This document shows positions 45,484 to 55,634 of a stretch of DNA of 64,000 nucleotides, piece after piece. The DNA comes from Opitutales bacterium. Its GTDB lineage: Bacteria > Verrucomicrobiota > Verrucomicrobiia > Opitutales > Coraliomargaritaceae. The stretch's first letter is position 1. Every line of letters begins with the position of its first letter. The notes below the pieces were generated by a model, which had not been told where the DNA came from, did no database searches, and was given only the letters and a program-made list of their open reading frames with translations. The stretch is from positions 62,001-126,000 of the forward strand of contig JABBCA010000104.1 in NCBI GenBank assembly GCA_018607135.1, in the 5' to 3' direction. Made by a program: the position numbers and the translations under genes.

Positions 45484-48330
45484 ATGGCAAATTTTACAGT
45501 AGGACAGCGTTGGATCAGCGAAACCGAACCAGAACTCGGTTTAGGTATTTTGGAGGAGGTTTCGCGTCATCAAATGCGCTTGGTATTTCCCGCTTCGAGC
45601 GAGGCGCGGCTATATGCGCCCGCAAGTGCACCAGTGAAGCGCGTCGAGTTTCATGTAGGTGATACCATACACTCGCAAAAGGGTGAAGTCGTCACCGTGG
45701 AGGAGGTGCGCGAAGCGGAGGGCATAATTACTTATGTAGGCGGTGGTGTGGAAGTGGTAGAAATGGATCTCGCCGATACGATCAGTTTTAGTAAACCCGA
45801 AGATCGGTTGATTGGTGGGCAGATTGATCAGTCCGATGGGTTCGCGCTTCGCTATGAAACGATTGTGCGTCAAAGCAGCGCGCGCAAGTCGCCTGTGGCT
45901 GGCTTTGCGGGCGGGCGGATCGATTTAATCCCCCATCAGCTCTATATTGCAGCTGAGGTCGCGAATCGCTACATGCCGCGCGTCCTATTGGCTGATGAGG
46001 TGGGCCTAGGCAAGACGATTGAGGCCTGCCTGATCTTGCACCGATTACACCTCACAGGCCGTGCGGGGCGTATCTTGATCGTATTACCTGAGTCTTTGGT
46101 GCATCAGTGGTTTATTGAGATGCTGCGTCGCTTCAATCTATGGTTTACCTTACTCGACCATGAGCGTTGCCAATCGATGACTCTCGTGGAGCCAGATACC
46201 AATCCGTTCATGGAAGAGCAGCTAGTGATTTGCAGTATCACGACCTTACTTGAAAGCGAGCGTTGGGCGCAGTGTGCGATAGATGCGAAGTGGGATATGT
46301 TGGTAGTGGATGAAGCGCATCACTTGGAATGGACACCCGCTGCCGCGAGCCCCGAATATCAATTGGTGGAGGCGTTGACCCAAAAGAGCCACGGCTTACT
46401 ACTGCTCACGGCCACTCCTGAGCAATTGGGTGCCGAAGGTCACTTCGCTCGTTTACGTTTACTGGACCCCGAGCGTTATCCAGACCTTGAAAAGTTTAAG
46501 CAAGAGCAGAGCGAATACTCGCAGGTGGCAGCAGTCGCAGATAAGCTGGTAAGTGGTAAACAGCTGACCAAGTCAGACACCGACTATTTACGTGAGGTAT
46601 TTGTAGAGTTTTCGGACGCAGAATTTACTGAACATTTGCAAGACCAGAAGGCGCTGCTCAATGATCTCGTCGACCGTCATGGGACTGGGCGTGTGATTTT
46701 TCGCAACACTCGGGATGCCTTACAGGGTTTCCCCGAGCGCAAGGGCTTGCCGACCAAGCTTGCGGCAAGGGCAAAGCTTTCAGATGAAGAGCTGGATACT
46801 CGCTTACGCAGAGAGTTCGACCTCGAGATGGGTGCTGCGGAAGAGGGTGAGGCATTTGATTTTCGTAATGGCCCACGAATTAAGTGGCTCGCGGATTTAT
46901 TGCAGAAATTGGACGAAAAGGAAAAGGTGCTCTTAATCTGTCGCACGCGAGACAAGGTGCAGGCGATCTTCGATGCCTTGCAAGAAGAGCTCAATGTGAA
47001 GGCGGCACTTTTCCACGAAGATTTGACGCTTATGCAACGTGACCGTAATGCGGCCTGGTTTGCAGAAGCCGACGGCGCGCGCATTTTACTCTGCTCAGAG
47101 ATCGGCAGTGAAGGGCGCAACTTTCAGTTTGCGCACCACTTGGTGCTGTTTGATCTTCCGCTCAATCCTGAGCTCTTGGAGCAACGTATCGGCCGTCTTG
47201 ACCGTATTGGACAAACTGAAACAATAAAGATTCACTTGCCGTATTTGGAGCATACCTGGACGGAGCTTTTGATGCGTTGGCACCATGAAGGCTTGGACGG
47301 TATAGAGCACTCGCTTAAGGGTGGCTATGCCTACATGGCAGAGTTTGGCGATGCAGTTGAAACACTGGGGCCGACCTATCACACGGGGAATCCAAAAGTG
47401 CTGAAACAAGCCGATCGCTTGATTGAAGAGAGTCGAGTTTTTCGTGATGCTTTGGAGTCGAAACTCGGCAAGGGGCAAGACCGATTGATCGCGCTCAACT
47501 CCTTTCGCGAAGAAGACTCTAGGCACTTAGTAGAGCAGATCGCTCGTCAAGATGCAGACCGCACTTTAGATGCGTTTATGAACCGTATTTTTGATCACTT
47601 TGGCGTGACCGTTGAAGATATCGATAAACGCACGTTTCACCTGTCACCGGGTCAATTATTCACGGATTCCTTTCCAGGGCTTCCCGATGAAGGCACAGTC
47701 GTGACTTGCGACCGTGCTCGTGCCTTGGGTCGTGAGGATATTGGCTTTTTAACATGGGACCACCCAATGGTGCGCGGCTCGATTGATTTGATGCTCAGCT
47801 CAGAGAAAGGGAATAGTTCGATTGTGGTCTGGAAAGATACTTCGATTGAGTCTCCACCGATTTTAATTGAGGCCGTCTATGTGCTAGAGAGTGTCGCACC
47901 TTCGCGCTTGCATGTGGATCGCTTCCTGCCGCCCACTCCGATTCGAGTGGTCGTCGATATGCAAGGAGACGATTGTAGCGATGATTTTTCACACCCATTG
48001 ATTAACAAGCATTGCGGGGATGAAGAAGCCTTCCGTTTAAAGCAAAACCCAGAACTTTTGAAAGCGCTGGTCCCCGAGATGCTGAAGTCTGCTAAGGGCT
48101 TTGCTCGGGAGCAGAAATCCGTCCTTCTGCAGAGCGCTATGCATGCTGCCCATACGCATCTCGATGGAGAGGCCGAGCGCTTGCGCGAGCTTCAGAAAGT
48201 GAATCCGAACGTGCGTGAAGAAGAGATTAAAGTCGCTGAAAATGTAATTGCTGATGTCACGCGTCATATCGCTAAGGCCCATCTGCGCCTCGATGCAGTG
48301 CGCTTGATTCTACGTGGCCCTGGAGGGTGA
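45484..48330 (+). CDS. rapA: RNA polymerase-associated SNF2-type ATPase RapA
   Basis: The product has 948 residues from the ATG at 45484, whose opening F-T-V-G-Q-R-W-I-S-E-T-E-P-E-L-G-L-G is the RapA signature. A TTG at 45448 would add 12 residues unlike the family. Tudor-like domains precede the helicase. Walker A is A-D-E-V-G-L-G-K-T-I-E-A; the box is V-V-D-E-A-H-H. Motif V-VI: S-E-I-G-S-E-G-R-N-F-Q-F and Q-R-I-G-R-L-D-R-I-G-Q. RapA recycles stalled polymerase. The length is close to E. coli RapA (968). Confidence 0.95.
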   Translation: MANFTVGQRWISETEPELGLGILEEVSRHQMRLVFPASSEARLYAPASAPVKRVEFHVGDTIHSQKGEVVTVEEVREAEGIITYVGGGVEVVEMDLADTISFSKPEDRLIGGQIDQSDGFALRYETIVRQSSARKSPVAGFAGGRIDLIPHQLYIAAEVANRYMPRVLLADEVGLGKTIEACLILHRLHLTGRAGRILIVLPESLVHQWFIEMLRRFNLWFTLLDHERCQSMTLVEPDTNPFMEEQLVICSITTLLESERWAQCAIDAKWDMLVVDEAHHLEWTPAAASPEYQLVEALTQKSHGLLLLTATPEQLGAEGHFARLRLLDPERYPDLEKFKQEQSEYSQVAAVADKLVSGKQLTKSDTDYLREVFVEFSDAEFTEHLQDQKALLNDLVDRHGTGRVIFRNTRDALQGFPERKGLPTKLAARAKLSDEELDTRLRREFDLEMGAAEEGEAFDFRNGPRIKWLADLLQKLDEKEKVLLICRTRDKVQAIFDALQEELNVKAALFHEDLTLMQRDRNAAWFAEADGARILLCSEIGSEGRNFQFAHHLVLFDLPLNPELLEQRIGRLDRIGQTETIKIHLPYLEHTWTELLMRWHHEGLDGIEHSLKGGYAYMAEFGDAVETLGPTYHTGNPKVLKQADRLIEESRVFRDALESKLGKGQDRLIALNSFREEDSRHLVEQIARQDADRTLDAFMNRIFDHFGVTVEDIDKRTFHLSPGQLFTDSFPGLPDEGTVVTCDRARALGREDIGFLTWDHPMVRGSIDLMLSSEKGNSSIVVWKDTSIESPPILIEAVYVLESVAPSRLHVDRFLPPTPIRVVVDMQGDDCSDDFSHPLINKHCGDEEAFRLKQNPELLKALVPEMLKSAKGFAREQKSVLLQSAMHAAHTHLDGEAERLRELQKVNPNVREEEIKVAENVIADVTRHIAKAHLRLDAVRLILRGPGG

Positions 48331-48355
48331 CGCTCATTCAGAGCCTAGCGTAGTC

Positions 48356-48742
48356 TTAGTTTCGTTTCGCCCAAGTTGCTTGATGGATCGTCCGATTGCC
48401 TACGTGCAAGGGTTGGTGGTGGATGAGCACATACCCCTCCTCTTTACGTTTACGACGGATCTCTTCGAAGGTTTCGGTCGATATCCCGTGATTGGACCAA
48501 AACCAAAAAGGTCCATCTGGGATTTCTGTATAATATGCTCGAAAGAGCACTTTATTCTGATCCGATACCTTGGCTTCCACTACGATCGGATAGAGATCCC
48601 TAGCTCGTTCGTCGAAGGCGTCTTGATATTCGCGCCCATTCATCCATGACGTGAATCCGCTTTCATTCTTTTTGGGTATCATGACGCATGATGTGAGAAT
48701 CATTGCCATGGTGATCATTACTAGGGTGGGTATCGTTTTCAT
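48356..48742 (-). CDS. Small lipoprotein of unknown function
   Basis: The product has 128 residues. Signal peptide with lipobox M-I-L-T-S-C, so Cys19 would be the lipid site. The rest has no known domain; an aromatic G-P-F-W-F-W-S-N-H-G segment and a basic E-E-I-R-R-K-R-K-E stretch stand out. It is convergent with rapA. Confidence 0.6.
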   Translation of the reverse strand: MKTIPTLVMITMAMILTSCVMIPKKNESGFTSWMNGREYQDAFDERARDLYPIVVEAKVSDQNKVLFRAYYTEIPDGPFWFWSNHGISTETFEEIRRKRKEEGYVLIHHQPLHVGNRTIHQATWAKRN

Positions 48743-48752
48743 ATTTATTGGT

Positions 48753-48778
48753 CCAAAATCTTACGATTTCGGCTACAG
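48753..48778. repeat. CCAAAATC palindromic repeat, copy 1
   Basis: TCCAAAATC-TTAC-GATTTCGG, then CTACA, is repeated with two mismatches at 51500-51525. The core CCAAAATC/GATTT(T)GG is an inverted repeat. It lies just upstream of the small lipoprotein gene. Confidence 0.7.
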
Positions 48779-48917
48779 TTAGCTCGTGAAAATCGGGACA
48801 CGCTACGGTAGGGGCTGCTATGGGAGTGTCAGACTGAAATGTCTATGCTACGTGTCTAGACTTTATGGTTGGACGTTGGACGTTTAGCCTATGCTGGATA
48901 GGTAGCGCTCACTTGTC

Positions 48918-49412
48918 TTAACTGTCTGCTGGTGTCGCTTCTGAGACGGTGTAGTTTGACTTGAACTCTAAGGTGCGGTCGTCGGTGGTGATTTCGAGCA
49001 AGATGGTTTTGTTTTTCAAGGGCAGGACTTCGCAGATGATAGCGTTTGCCGTTTTACCTTCTTTGTAGCTGATGGCTTGGCCATGGAGGACGCCGCCGTT
49101 TTCGCCGATGTCTCCAACAGAGTTGTTATTTAGCGGGAGTATGATGCGTCCTTTGTCGTTCTTAGAGGACATTAGGGGAACGACGATACTGTATTCTCCA
49201 ACGAGGTAGCCGTCCTCCGGTTTGAGTGTGCTGACCGAAAGTTTGACGGAAGCGATGCCGACGCGACATTTGGTGTCTTCGATGTTGAATGTCAGATTAC
49301 TCCATTCACCGAGCTGGTTGACTTGATTCACTTGGGCAGCATGCACGGGAGTGAGTGCCGTGAATGGTGAGAAAATCGCTAGGAGGGCGCATAGTTGTAG
49401 TAGGGTTCGCAT
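48918..49412 (-). CDS. Secreted protein of unknown function
   Basis: The product has 164 residues: a signal peptide (cleaved after V-H-A-A), then a beta-rich domain with W-S-N-L-T-F-N-I-E-D-T-K-C and V-G-I-A-S-V-K-L-S-V-S. The two Cys could form a disulphide. No family is recognised. Confidence 0.6.
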   Translation of the reverse strand: MRTLLQLCALLAIFSPFTALTPVHAAQVNQVNQLGEWSNLTFNIEDTKCRVGIASVKLSVSTLKPEDGYLVGEYSIVVPLMSSKNDKGRIILPLNNNSVGDIGENGGVLHGQAISYKEGKTANAIICEVLPLKNKTILLEITTDDRTLEFKSNYTVSEATPADS

Positions 49413-49573
49413 GTGTGTGGTGAGTTGTCGGCGTAAACGACAAAATTGTCAAATCTTTGGGATTAGAGTGTTTCGCGTAGGTGGCGGAGACTCGTATGAT
49501 TTAAACAGGTTTTTGCCGGATTGGATGCGAGGTTGATGGTCGACAGGCTGGAGGCTGTCTCTCCTTTTTTCGA

Positions 49574-49604
49574 CAAAAAGGCCGCTTCATTGAAAGCGGC
49601 CTTT
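49574..49604 (-). terminator. Rho-independent terminator of the Na/Pi cotransporter gene
   Basis: AAAGGCCGCTT and AAGCGGCCTTT arms (49577-49604) run into TTTTTGTCG on the minus strand, about 55 bases past the stop. Confidence 0.85.
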
Positions 49605-49659
49605 GGAAAGCTTGGAATCTAGTGATGTGGGTCAGGCGCTCATGCCTGAACTACGGGGC

Positions 49660-51321
49660 TCAGTCAATTTGACTGAGGAGCTTCAGAATATTGAGCGAGT
49701 GGTCGCCGATGCTTTCGATATTGTTGAGGATATCGATATAGAGCATCTCGGATTTGATATTGGATGGATCGCTCATGCGGCGCACGGCTTCGCGACGTAG
49801 CTTTTTGCGGGAGGCGTCGATGGTCTCTTCGAGCTGCATCGCAACCTCAATGTCTGCATGGGTGACCTTTTTCGACAAGCATTGGATGTAGAAGCCCATG
49901 AATTGGTCGACTGGACCTGAGAAGTTGCGGATGGCCTCTTGTGTGCCTTCAGGAAGCACGCGTTGTTTACGGTATTTGCGCTCGGCAAGCTTCACTAGGT
50001 CGAGTGTGTTGTCGCAAATTTCTTCAAGCTCGGAAATGACACGTAGCATGACGGTCACTTCGTTGAGGCGTTCGCGGCTGAGTTCCGAGGATGTGCAGTA
50101 GATTAAGTATTGGGTGATATCGAAGGCGAGCCGATCACTACGCTCTTCCATGGCTTTGAGCTCTTTGACTCGGGCTCCAAGGTCCTCATCTGGGCGTTCG
50201 TAGACCTCGTTGAAGCCCTTGAACATCTCTCGTGTGAGCTCGGCCATACCTTTGATCTCACGTTCGGCTTCGGCTAGATTGATTTCGCCAGTTTGCGGAA
50301 GGTTGGGTGCTTGGTATTGTATATGTGCCTCGTCGCTCTGGTTGCTGGCTTTGTCGCGCACCATCTTTGTGGCGAGGTAGGCGAGTTGTTTCACGAATGG
50401 AGTCTGTATGCAGATGTTCGTTAGGTTGAACATCGAGTGAAAGAGTGCGAGGTGGTAGAGCGTGTGCGTGGGGTCGTTGGCGTCGCCAGGGGTGATTTTA
50501 TCAATGATTCCTGCAAATGGGTAAAAGAGGAAGACCATCCAGAAGACTCCGACCATGTTGAAAAGGAAGTGGGCACGTGCGGCGCGCTTGGCTTCGACTC
50601 CACCAGTCATGGCTGCCAGATTGGCAGTGATGGTGGTGCCGACATTTTCGCCGAGCACGATGGCGGCGGCGTCTTCGTAGCCAATCCAGCCCTTGGCGGC
50701 CAGCGTCAGCGTGATGGCTCCTGCAACTGAAGAAGATTGCACCAATACAGTGAGCAAGACTCCGAAGACAAAGAAGATGGCAACTGAGCCCATGCCGTGG
50801 CCTGTCCAGTCGGCGAGGAATGAGAAAAGCTCTGGGTTCGACTTTACGTCGGGGACGGAGCCCTTGAGGAAATTAAGGCCAAGGAAGAGGATGCCGAAGC
50901 CGATGAGTGCTTCGCCTGTGTTACGCACTTTTGGGGTGCGAAAGAAAATCATCGCGACACCGATGCCGACGCAAGGAAGCGCAATCGAGGTGAGGCTGAA
51001 CTTGAAACCTAGGAATGCGACGATCCAGAAGGTGGTAGTGGTGCCGAGGTTGGCACCCATGATCATGCCGATCGATTCGCGCAGCGTGAGCAGCTTGGCG
51101 TTTACGAAGCTGACGATCATCACGGTGGTCGCACTGGAGGACTGCACGAGCGTCGTCATTAAGGTGCCGCTGACGATCCCCGAAAGGCGATTGCGTGTCA
51201 TATTCGAAATGAGTGCACGAAGGCCCTCACCAGATACTTTTTGTAGGCCCTCACTCATGACCTTCATTCCATATAGAAAGAGGCCGAGGCTACCGAAAAT
51301 TGCGAAAAGAGTTGAAAACAT
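49660..51321 (-). CDS. Na+/phosphate cotransporter with C-terminal PhoU-like domain
   Basis: The product has 553 residues from the ATG at 51321; the frame reaches 51411. The NptA-type duplicated motif Q-S-S-S-A-T-T and Q-S-S-S-V-A-G-A marks the two inverted halves of the transporter (about 1-330), with G-A-N-L-G-T-T and G-E-N-V-G-T-T following each. A helical PhoU-like domain occupies about 370-550. It takes up or exports inorganic phosphate with sodium. An 11-bp-spaced GTAACA pair lies just upstream, possibly a Pho-type site. Confidence 0.93.
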   Translation of the reverse strand: MFSTLFAIFGSLGLFLYGMKVMSEGLQKVSGEGLRALISNMTRNRLSGIVSGTLMTTLVQSSSATTVMIVSFVNAKLLTLRESIGMIMGANLGTTTTFWIVAFLGFKFSLTSIALPCVGIGVAMIFFRTPKVRNTGEALIGFGILFLGLNFLKGSVPDVKSNPELFSFLADWTGHGMGSVAIFFVFGVLLTVLVQSSSVAGAITLTLAAKGWIGYEDAAAIVLGENVGTTITANLAAMTGGVEAKRAARAHFLFNMVGVFWMVFLFYPFAGIIDKITPGDANDPTHTLYHLALFHSMFNLTNICIQTPFVKQLAYLATKMVRDKASNQSDEAHIQYQAPNLPQTGEINLAEAEREIKGMAELTREMFKGFNEVYERPDEDLGARVKELKAMEERSDRLAFDITQYLIYCTSSELSRERLNEVTVMLRVISELEEICDNTLDLVKLAERKYRKQRVLPEGTQEAIRNFSGPVDQFMGFYIQCLSKKVTHADIEVAMQLEETIDASRKKLRREAVRRMSDPSNIKSEMLYIDILNNIESIGDHSLNILKLLSQID

Positions 51322-51354
51322 AAGCAGAAGGGTGGCTGAAAGTTCTTCAGCAAA

Positions 51355-51371
51355 TGTTACGAGCCTGTTAC
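51355..51371 (-). promoter_or_regulatory. Direct repeat GTAACA-N5-GTAACA, Pho-box-like
   Basis: On the minus strand two GTAACA hexamers start 11 bases apart, 34 bases upstream of the Na/Pi cotransporter ATG. Response regulators of the PhoB/PhoP group bind 11-bp-spaced repeats of related sequence (TTAACA, TGTCA). Confidence 0.35.
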
Positions 51372-51499
51372 AGCAATGAAAAAATCTGCATGATCGGCAT
51401 TGTGGGTTCAATTAAATGTGTGGGGTAAGTCGCAAAGATAGGATCCGACGCAGCCGCGATAGTAACGCGTTGGGGTGCGCCGAATCGCTTAGCAATTTG

Positions 51500-51525
51500 T
51501 CCAAAATCTTGCGATTTTGGCTACA
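51500..51525. repeat. CCAAAATC palindromic repeat, copy 2
   Basis: TCCAAAATC-TTGC-GATTTTGG, then CTACA. Here the 8-bp arms are perfect. It matches the copy at 48753-48778 at 24 of 26 positions. Confidence 0.7.
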
Positions 51526-51755
51526 TTTATCCACATGGAATCATGACATCCTAGAAATGCGCTTGGAATTCTGCAGATCCAAGCGAACTGGGGGTGCTTC
51601 TAGCACGTGTTACCCCGCAGGAGTGCGTTGCATTCGGTGGTGCTCTTTCATCTGGGGCCACGCGCTCGATGTTACTCACCGAAGCACATGTTGCAACTTG
51701 TTCAAACAACCACCTATCAGCTTAGGTGCTGGCTGCTGCAATTTCTGGTGCTGCC

Positions 51756-52943
<1,188 letters not shown>

Positions 52944-53029
52944 TTGGTAAGTTGCTAAAGGTCATGAGTCGTGCACTGGGATGCTGATTTTCCGAATCAG
53001 TGCTTGTATTTAAAAGGTATAGACGTATT

Positions 53030-53045
53030 CATATACTTAAATATG
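53030..53045. promoter_or_regulatory. Inverted repeat overlapping the ArsR gene start
   Basis: CATAT-ACTTAA-ATATG overlaps the ATG of the ArsR-type gene (53043). AT-rich imperfect palindromes of this size are typical ArsR/SmtB operators, so it may mediate autorepression. A second repeat, CTGATT-TTCCG-AATCAG, lies about 30 bases upstream. Confidence 0.45.
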
Positions 53046-53357
53046 TCAATGCAACAGCAGGAAATAGATTTAGACAAACTGGCAAAGCAGTTATGGGCCA
53101 TTGGTGACCCAGTCCGCCTGCAGATTCTACGGATGTTACCGATAGAGCCGACCTGCGAAAATGCTTGTAACGTGTCGGCGATCGCGGCTCGTATTGGCCT
53201 TTCGCAGCCTGCGACCTCACATCACCTTCGCATTTTGCGTCAGGCGGGTGTGATCACTAACGAGAAGAAGTGTCGCGATATGATTTATTGGGTTCAGCTC
53301 GATGAAGCGTGTGCGATTTCTGAAGTGCTTAAAGAAGTGCTGCATGGCTCGGGGTAG
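53043..53357 (+). CDS. ArsR/SmtB family transcriptional regulator
   Basis: The product has 104 residues from the ATG at 53043 (next ATG 53049). It is a winged helix-turn-helix with L-W-A-I-G-D-P-V-R-L-Q-I-L-R-M-L and the recognition helix in L-S-Q-P-A-T-S-H-H-L-R-I-L-R-Q-A-G-V. A Cys pair lies in P-T-C-E-N-A-C before the wing and another Cys in K-K-C-R, possible metal ligands. It is divergent from kamA by 99 bases and may control it; the link is inferred from position. Confidence 0.88.
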   Translation: MSMQQQEIDLDKLAKQLWAIGDPVRLQILRMLPIEPTCENACNVSAIAARIGLSQPATSHHLRILRQAGVITNEKKCRDMIYWVQLDEACAISEVLKEVLHGSG

Positions 53358-53420
53358 TGCGTTTACTGCTTTAGGGAGATGGCTTCCTGTCCATAGCACC
53401 ATGAGCTTGGCTGGGAATAT

Positions 53421-53440
53421 GACGGACAGGAGCGTCCGTC
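53421..53440. repeat. GACGGAC palindrome
   Basis: GACGGAC-AGGAGC-GTCCGTC is a perfect 7-bp inverted repeat downstream of the ArsR-type gene, between convergent genes. It lacks a T-run, so it is listed as a REP-type sequence rather than a terminator. Confidence 0.55.
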
Positions 53441-53445
53441 CTCCT

Positions 53446-54312
53446 TTAGTTTGCGCTCAAGTTGGCGGGAGCATTGAAATAGTCGGAGAGTATGCCGATG
53501 TTGATCGAGGCTTCTGTTAATACAGTTTCGCGGTCAAGTGTCCCATCCACGTAGGTTTTTAGTTTGAAAGAAAACGGCAGTCCTCCGATCAAGCGATAAT
53601 CGCTGAAGTAGGAGGTCTGTGTGGACTTTCCGAGACGCTTAGTTTCCGAAAATGGATACATTGTGAGAGGATCGACAAGTATTTCGACGGAATTACCTTC
53701 AGCGGTCATGACTTTGACTTTGAGGTATGTCTTAGCCTCGTAGTCTGTAGGGGCAATCGACTCGATACGCCCTAAGCCTTGATAGGTGCTGATGATCAGG
53801 TCGTAGAAACGGCTTTGCTGGATCCATCGCTGCGCATCTTCACCCTCAATGAACAGGGTGTGGCTTTCTTGATTGGGAAGTTGAGTGCGTCGCCATACCG
53901 TCTCTCCAGACACTCCGTATGTTATTTCTAGAGGGTTTTGGATGATTTTGAGGCGCAATAAATCTGGCTTTTTTTTGGCAAGGGTAAACTTTTGTATACT
54001 ATCGCCCTTGATGATTCGACCTGAGATGCGAATGGTTTGGGTGGTTTCCATTAGCTCCAAATTACAGTTCTGCTGAAGGTATTTTTCGACAAAAACTGTT
54101 GGGTTACACAACTCTTCAATGTTTTTTTGTGAGTAGTTCGAGGTAAGCTCTGATTCTTTAGAGTCTTGGACGAAGGCGATCACATTGAAGCTCGCGATCA
54201 CCACGATGCTTAGGGCAAGGAGCAGAAAAGATGCAATTAAGAGCTTTTCTCCTTTGCTGGACCCAAAGCGTTCAGTGCGAATGTTTTTCGTATTTGTATA
54301 ACGATTGGCCAT
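53446..54312 (-). CDS. Membrane-anchored protein with a LolA-like domain
   Basis: The product has 288 residues from the ATG at 54312. One N-terminal helix (L-L-I-A-S-F-L-L-L-A-L-S-I) is followed by a beta-rich periplasmic domain with F-T-L-A-K-K-K-P-D-L-L-R-L, V-S-G-E-T-V-W-R-R and P-F-S-F-K-L-K-T-Y, the pattern of outer-membrane lipoprotein-sorting-like (LolA/LolB fold) proteins. It may bind lipid or lipoprotein. It is divergent from carA. Confidence 0.7.
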   Translation of the reverse strand: MANRYTNTKNIRTERFGSSKGEKLLIASFLLLALSIVVIASFNVIAFVQDSKESELTSNYSQKNIEELCNPTVFVEKYLQQNCNLELMETTQTIRISGRIIKGDSIQKFTLAKKKPDLLRLKIIQNPLEITYGVSGETVWRRTQLPNQESHTLFIEGEDAQRWIQQSRFYDLIISTYQGLGRIESIAPTDYEAKTYLKVKVMTAEGNSVEILVDPLTMYPFSETKRLGKSTQTSYFSDYRLIGGLPFSFKLKTYVDGTLDRETVLTEASINIGILSDYFNAPANLSAN

Positions 54313-54452
54313 GTCTGTTAAACGTTCTGAATCGTGGTTATAAATGTGCAATGCTGATTTATTGAAGAATCTGCGCTAATATACGTGAACCTTAAATCTG
54401 TTCTGCTTTTGATTTGCATGGCGCGAGGTTCTCGTTTTGCTCCTGCGCTAAC

Positions 54453-55622
54453 ATGGCTAATACGACTCGAACTGGAATTATTGCATTTGAAGACGGAACA
54501 GTGTTCCGAGGCCGCGCCTTTGGAGCGGTGGCAACTAATGTAGGTGAAGCTTGTTTCAATACCAGCATGACGGGCTATCAAGAGATTCTTACGGATCCTT
54601 CCTATTTTTCGCAAATTGTTACGATGACTGCAGTGCAGATCGGCAACTACGGCATTTGTCCAGACGATGTGGAGTCGGATGGCCCAAAGGTGAAGGGCTT
54701 TATTGTTCGTGAGGTGAGCCCTGTATCAAGTAACTGGCGTAGTCATCAATCCATTCAAGACTATCTCTCAGAAGCCGGTATTCCTGGAATCGAGGGAGTC
54801 GACACACGTGCGATTACCAAGAAGTTACGTGTATCTGGCGCGTTGAAAGCCTGTATTAGCACAGAGGGTATTTCGGATGAAGCAGCCGTGAAACGTGCTC
54901 AAGAATTTGGCGGCTTGCTCGGTGTCGATTTCGTAAAAGAGGTGACGACTAAAAAGTCGTATCAGTGGGACCCTGAAATGAAGCAATCGACACCCTTTAC
55001 AGTAGTGGGCACCGATTTGAAGCTTAATGACGACAAGTCTGAAAAGCCGCGCTACAAGGTTGCTGCGATGGACTTTGGCGCGAAATTTTCAATCTACCGT
55101 AAATTACAACATCATGGTTTTGATGTGCACGTCTTTCCTGCGACTGCTTCCGCCGAGGAGATCCGTGCGATTCAACCAGATGGAGTTTTCCTTTCAAACG
55201 GCCCAGGTGATCCTAGCGCAGTGGATTACGCGCACGCCACGGTTAAGGATTTGATTGAGGATTATCCGACATTTGGAATCTGTCTCGGCCATCAGATCAT
55301 CACACACGCCTTGGGCGCAAAAACTTTCAAGCTCAAGTTTGGCCACCGTGGTGGTAATCAACCCGTAAAGAATCTCGAAACGGGCAAGGTCTCTATCACC
55401 GCGCAGAATCATGGTTTCGCTTCCACTCGTGAAGAGCTCGAAAATGCTGGTGCGGTGGTGACTGAAATAAATTTAAATGATGATACAGTTGAAGGGCTTC
55501 GTCTTAAGGATAAGCCAGTCTTCTCGGTGCAATACCACCCTGAAGCTGCACCTGGCCCGAATGATGCCGATGCGTTGTTTGTCGATTTTTACAACATGGT
55601 GGCTAAGCACGCGGGTAACTAA
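54453..55622 (+). CDS. carA: Carbamoyl-phosphate synthase small subunit
   Basis: The product has 389 residues from the ATG at 54453; the frame extends to 54414. It supplies ammonia from glutamine to CarB for pyrimidine and arginine synthesis. The N-terminal domain has [17 protein letters not shown]; the class I amidotransferase nucleophile is Cys277 in F-G-I-C-L-G-H-Q; the H-P-E-A dyad is in Q-Y-H-P-E-A. carB is not in the window. The DUF1853 gene follows after 12 bases. Confidence 0.96.
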   Translation: MANTTRTGIIAFEDGTVFRGRAFGAVATNVGEACFNTSMTGYQEILTDPSYFSQIVTMTAVQIGNYGICPDDVESDGPKVKGFIVREVSPVSSNWRSHQSIQDYLSEAGIPGIEGVDTRAITKKLRVSGALKACISTEGISDEAAVKRAQEFGGLLGVDFVKEVTTKKSYQWDPEMKQSTPFTVVGTDLKLNDDKSEKPRYKVAAMDFGAKFSIYRKLQHHGFDVHVFPATASAEEIRAIQPDGVFLSNGPGDPSAVDYAHATVKDLIEDYPTFGICLGHQIITHALGAKTFKLKFGHRGGNQPVKNLETGKVSITAQNHGFASTREELENAGAVVTEINLNDDTVEGLRLKDKPVFSVQYHPEAAPGPNDADALFVDFYNMVAKHAGN

Positions 55623-55634
55623 GCGACATTTTCG

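Larger units (their letters stand above)
51322..51755. other. 434-base region without a convincing gene
   Basis: It separates the Na/Pi gene from kamA. It holds the GTAACA direct repeats (51355-51371) and the second CCAAAATC palindrome. A 147-residue plus-strand frame at 51416 runs into antisense kamA and has a Cys/Trp-rich, non-protein-like composition; I do not call it. Confidence 0.6.

Noticed and set aside
50693-51379. 228-residue plus-strand frame
   Set aside because: Antisense to the Na/Pi cotransporter; Ser/Arg/Thr-rich and without a domain.
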